From positions 1 through 60,439 of the forward strand of contig NZ_CM001773.1 of the NCBI RefSeq assembly GCF_000314895.2: a stretch of 60,439 bases of DNA, read 5' to 3'. The DNA comes from Providencia sneebia DSM 19967 (GTDB taxonomy: Bacteria; Pseudomonadota; Gammaproteobacteria; Enterobacterales; Enterobacteriaceae). The translations under genes and the position numbers were made by a program. Position 1 is the first letter of the stretch. The number at the start of each line of letters is the position of its first letter. This document shows, piece by piece, positions 55,649 to 60,439 of this stretch. A model generated the notes under the pieces. The model ran no database searches, was not told the DNA's origin, and saw only the letters and a program-made list of their open reading frames with translations.

Positions 55649-55670
55649 TTGGGGGGCAACCGCCCCCCAA
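55649..55670 (-). repeat. GC-rich hairpin in the infB-rbfA gap
   Basis: TTGGGGGGC-N4-GCCCCCCAA, a perfect 9-bp stem inside a transcribed operon, without a U-tract. It may be a pause or processing site that sets the infB to rbfA ratio. Confidence 0.7.
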
Positions 55671-55693
55671 GAAAACAAATCTATCAGGCTTAA

Positions 55694-58426
55694 TTAGCCA
55701 TCAATAGAACGTTTAATTTCAATAACTTCAAAGACTTCGATCATATCGCCGACACGAACGTCATTGTAGTTTTTAACACCAATACCACACTCCATACCGT
55801 TACGAACTTCATTCACGTCATCTTTAAAGCGACGTAATGATTCTAGCTCACCTTCGTAGATAACAACGTTATCACGTAGAACACGGATTGGGTTATTACG
55901 TTTGATAGTGCCTTCAGTCACCATACAACCTGCAATTGCACCAAACTTAGGCGATTTAAAGACATCACGGACTTCTGCAAGACCAATGATTTGCTGTTTA
56001 TATTCAGGCGCTAACATGCCGCTCATTGCTTGTTTGATTTCATCAATCAAGCTATAGATAACAGAGTAGTAACGTAAATCAACGCTTTCACTTTCAATAA
56101 CGCGACGAGCAGATGCATCTGCACGAACGTTGAAGCCAAGAATAATAGCATTTGATGCCGCAGCCAAGGTTGCATCTGTTTCAGTGATACCACCAACACC
56201 AGAACCGATGATTTTTACTTTCACTTCATCAGTTGATAATTTCATCAATGCGTCAGTGATAGCTTCACAGGTACCTTGAACATCTGTTTTAAGCACGATA
56301 TTCAGTTCAGAAACTTTACCTTCTTCCATGTTAGCAAACATGTTTTCCAGCTTAGATTTTTGCTGGCGAGCAAGTTTAACATCACGGAATTTACCTTGAC
56401 GATACAGAGCAACTTCACGTGCTTTTTTCTCATCACGTACAACTGTTGCTTCATCACCCGCAGAAGGTACGCTAGATAAACCTAAGATCTCAACTGGAAT
56501 TGAAGGGCCTGCGGATTGAACTTCTTTACCTAATTCGTTGCGCATTGCACGAATACGGCCATATTCAAAACCACACAGGACGATATCGCCCTTGTTAAGC
56601 GTACCTTCTTGAACCAAGATAGTCGCAACTGGACCACGACCTTTATCAAGATAAGATTCCACGACAACACCGCTTGCCATACCTGCGTAAACAGCTTTCA
56701 GTTCAAGAACTTCAGCTTGTAGCAAAATAGCATCAAGAAGCTCGTCAATCCCTGTACCTTTCTTAGCAGATACACTGATAAACTGAGTATCACCACCCCA
56801 ATCTTCAGAAATTACGCCATATTGAGATAGCTCATTTCTTACACGATCTGGATCAGCTTCTGGTTTATCCATTTTGTTTACAGCAACAACGATTGGCACA
56901 CCGGCAGCTTTAGCATGCTGGATAGCTTCGATTGTTTGTGGCATAACACCATCATCCGCTGCAACAACTAGGACAACAATATCTGTCGCCTGAGCACCAC
57001 GAGCACGCATTGAAGTAAATGCGGCGTGACCTGGGGTATCCAGGAAGGTAATCATACCTTTGTCAGTTTTAACGTGGTATGCACCGATGTGCTGAGTAAT
57101 ACCACCCGCTTCACCAGAAGCTACTTTCGTTGAACGAATATAGTCTAGTAAAGAAGTTTTACCGTGGTCAACGTGACCCATGATGGTAACAACTGGAGCA
57201 CGAGGCTCTTTCACTGCTGTACCAGTATCACGGTCATTCATGACTGCTTCTTCAAGTTCATTCTCACGACGAAGAATAACTTTGTGTCCCATTTCTTCTG
57301 CAACTAATTGTGCAGTTTCTTGGTCAATGACTTGGTTGATAGTCGCCATTGCGCCCATCTTCATCATTGTTTTAATAACTTGTGAGCCTTTAACTGCCAT
57401 TTTATTAGCAAGCTCACCAACAGAAATGGTTTCACCAATGATAACATCACGGTTAACCGCAGCGGCTGGCTTATTAAAGCTTTGTTGCAAAGAACTACCT
57501 TTGCGTTGTTTGCCTTTAGAACGGCCTGAACGACCCGCAGCACGCTCTTCTTCACGGTCTGCTTTTTCAGAAAGTTTATTACTTTTCTTTTGGCGAGGTG
57601 CTTTAGCTGAACGGTTACGAGAGCGACGACCTTCTTCTTTTTCGTCATTCTCATCTTCAGCTGCACGTGCGTGAGTAGAGGTTGTTGTATGATAATCGCT
57701 ATCTTCTACAGTAGCGGTTTCAGTCGTCCATTTTTCGCCATTTTCTTCAGCCATTCTACGTGCTTCTTCTGCAACACGTTTGGCTTCAGCTTCAACTTTA
57801 CGCTGAGTTTCTTCTTCAACTTTGCGCTTCAATGCTGCGGCTTCGGCTTCTAAACGCTGTTTTTCTGCATTACTTTCACTGGCTTTGCCAGCTTTTTGAT
57901 GATTTTCGCTTGGTTTCACTTTTTCTCTTTCCGCTACTTCGCGTGTAGCTTTATCAGCTGCTTCACGTTTTGCTTTATCTTCGGCTTGACGTTTTGCTTC
58001 TACTTCACGTTTTGCATTTTCTTCTGCTAATCGTTTTGCTTCTGCTTCACGTTGAGCCAGTTCTTCAGCTTCGCGCTGTGCCTGCTCTTCCGCTTCACGC
58101 TTCGCCTGCTCTTCCGCTTGCGCCTGTTCAGCATCACGGTTCACATAAGTGCGTTTTTTGCGGACTTCTACATTTACCGATTTGCTTTTACCACCGGTAA
58201 CTGGAACATTCAAGGTACTACGGGTTTTACGTTGCAATGTTAACTTACTCGGCTGGCTAGCGGAGTGTCCTTGCTCACGATTTAAATGTCCCAATAATGT
58301 CTCTTTTTCTGCCTGGTTAACAGAGTCATTCTCACTTTTTTTGATCCCTGCTTCAGCAAATTGCTGTACCAGGCGTTCAACTGTGGTTTGAATTTCTGCT
58401 GCCAATGATTTTACAGTTTCTGTCAT
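55694..58426 (-). CDS. infB: Translation initiation factor IF-2
   Basis: A 910-aa GTPase that brings fMet-tRNA to the 30S subunit. An IF2-N module ([20 protein letters not shown]) is followed by a long charged coiled coil of Arg/Glu/Ala repeats (about 95-240), a second N-module ([12 protein letters not shown]), the G domain with [19 protein letters not shown] and NKMDKPEAD, then domains II-IV. Length is close to E. coli IF2. It lies 23 bp after nusA. Confidence 0.98.
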   Translation of the reverse strand: MTETVKSLAAEIQTTVERLVQQFAEAGIKKSENDSVNQAEKETLLGHLNREQGHSASQPSKLTLQRKTRSTLNVPVTGGKSKSVNVEVRKKRTYVNRDAEQAQAEEQAKREAEEQAQREAEELAQREAEAKRLAEENAKREVEAKRQAEDKAKREAADKATREVAEREKVKPSENHQKAGKASESNAEKQRLEAEAAALKRKVEEETQRKVEAEAKRVAEEARRMAEENGEKWTTETATVEDSDYHTTTSTHARAAEDENDEKEEGRRSRNRSAKAPRQKKSNKLSEKADREEERAAGRSGRSKGKQRKGSSLQQSFNKPAAAVNRDVIIGETISVGELANKMAVKGSQVIKTMMKMGAMATINQVIDQETAQLVAEEMGHKVILRRENELEEAVMNDRDTGTAVKEPRAPVVTIMGHVDHGKTSLLDYIRSTKVASGEAGGITQHIGAYHVKTDKGMITFLDTPGHAAFTSMRARGAQATDIVVLVVAADDGVMPQTIEAIQHAKAAGVPIVVAVNKMDKPEADPDRVRNELSQYGVISEDWGGDTQFISVSAKKGTGIDELLDAILLQAEVLELKAVYAGMASGVVVESYLDKGRGPVATILVQEGTLNKGDIVLCGFEYGRIRAMRNELGKEVQSAGPSIPVEILGLSSVPSAGDEATVVRDEKKAREVALYRQGKFRDVKLARQQKSKLENMFANMEEGKVSELNIVLKTDVQGTCEAITDALMKLSTDEVKVKIIGSGVGGITETDATLAAASNAIILGFNVRADASARRVIESESVDLRYYSVIYSLIDEIKQAMSGMLAPEYKQQIIGLAEVRDVFKSPKFGAIAGCMVTEGTIKRNNPIRVLRDNVVIYEGELESLRRFKDDVNEVRNGMECGIGVKNYNDVRVGDMIEVFEVIEIKRSIDG

Positions 58427-58449
58427 GCCGTTCCTTCCTGCTACAGTGT

Positions 58450-60434
<1,985 letters not shown>

Positions 60435-60439
60435 GCCCA

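Noticed and set aside
57180..57674. 164-aa plus-strand frame within infB
   Set aside because: Shadow of the IF-2 coding strand; serine/leucine-rich with no family resemblance.
57700..58130. Dense repetitive DNA considered as tandem repeat or CRISPR-like
   Set aside because: It encodes the Glu/Ala/Arg coiled coil of IF-2; units vary and there are no spacers.

Overview
The window is a chromosomal segment from a low-GC enteric gammaproteobacterium, most likely Providencia (Morganellaceae), with a P. rettgeri-like species favoured. This is inferred from gene order and from near-E. coli protein sequences in an AT-rich genome; the D-arabitol operon would fit P. rettgeri. No species marker was compared directly.

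Bases 1-17,700 form a mosaic genomic island in the 3' end of a tRNA-Leu(CAA) gene (17,716-17,800, minus). Next to the tRNA lies a P4-type tyrosine integrase (int2). A second, related integrase (int1, 243-1,508) sits beside a 30-nt piece of a tRNA-Phe 3' end, so an element that once used tRNA-Phe seems to have been absorbed. Between the integrases lie, in order: a Sel1-repeat fragment; an Eco57I-like restriction-modification locus (a 1016-aa bifunctional type IIG enzyme convergent with a 541-aa adenine methyltransferase, the latter preceded by a 50-aa ribbon-helix-helix gene with a palindromic candidate operator); a truncated umuD that keeps a near-perfect LexA box; a complete D-arabitol operon (dalR divergent from dalD-dalK-dalT); an IS5-family remnant abutting the tail of a SUKH immunity gene; a decayed traN fragment; an ardA anti-restriction gene; and a zinc-ribbon/glycine-zipper protein.

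Bases 17,700-36,000 are conserved core: a 28-31-aa membrane peptide, ampH, lptF-lptG divergent from pepA-holC-valS, yjgM, rraB, argF with two ARG boxes, the pyrL-attenuated pyrBI operon, ridA, nrdDG (behind NrdR-, DnaA- and FNR-like sites), yhbP and a DUF1471 periplasmic protein.

Bases 36,000-48,000 hold yhbQ, ubiT-yhbS divergent from ubiUV (oxygen-independent ubiquinone synthesis), an orphan RTX-like protein with a decayed ORF upstream, a HlyD plus two ABC-2 permeases operon with no ATPase, the BtsS-BtsR pyruvate-sensing pair and a small MreB-like protein.

Bases 48,000-60,439 are the classic minus-strand transcription/translation cluster rimP-nusA-infB-rbfA-truB-rpsO-pnp-nlpI-deaD, with an RNase III-type leader hairpin before pnp.

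The most unusual parts are the restriction island (hidden regulator, candidate operators, and an anti-restriction gene in the same island), the composite double-integrase structure, and the ATPase-less exporter.
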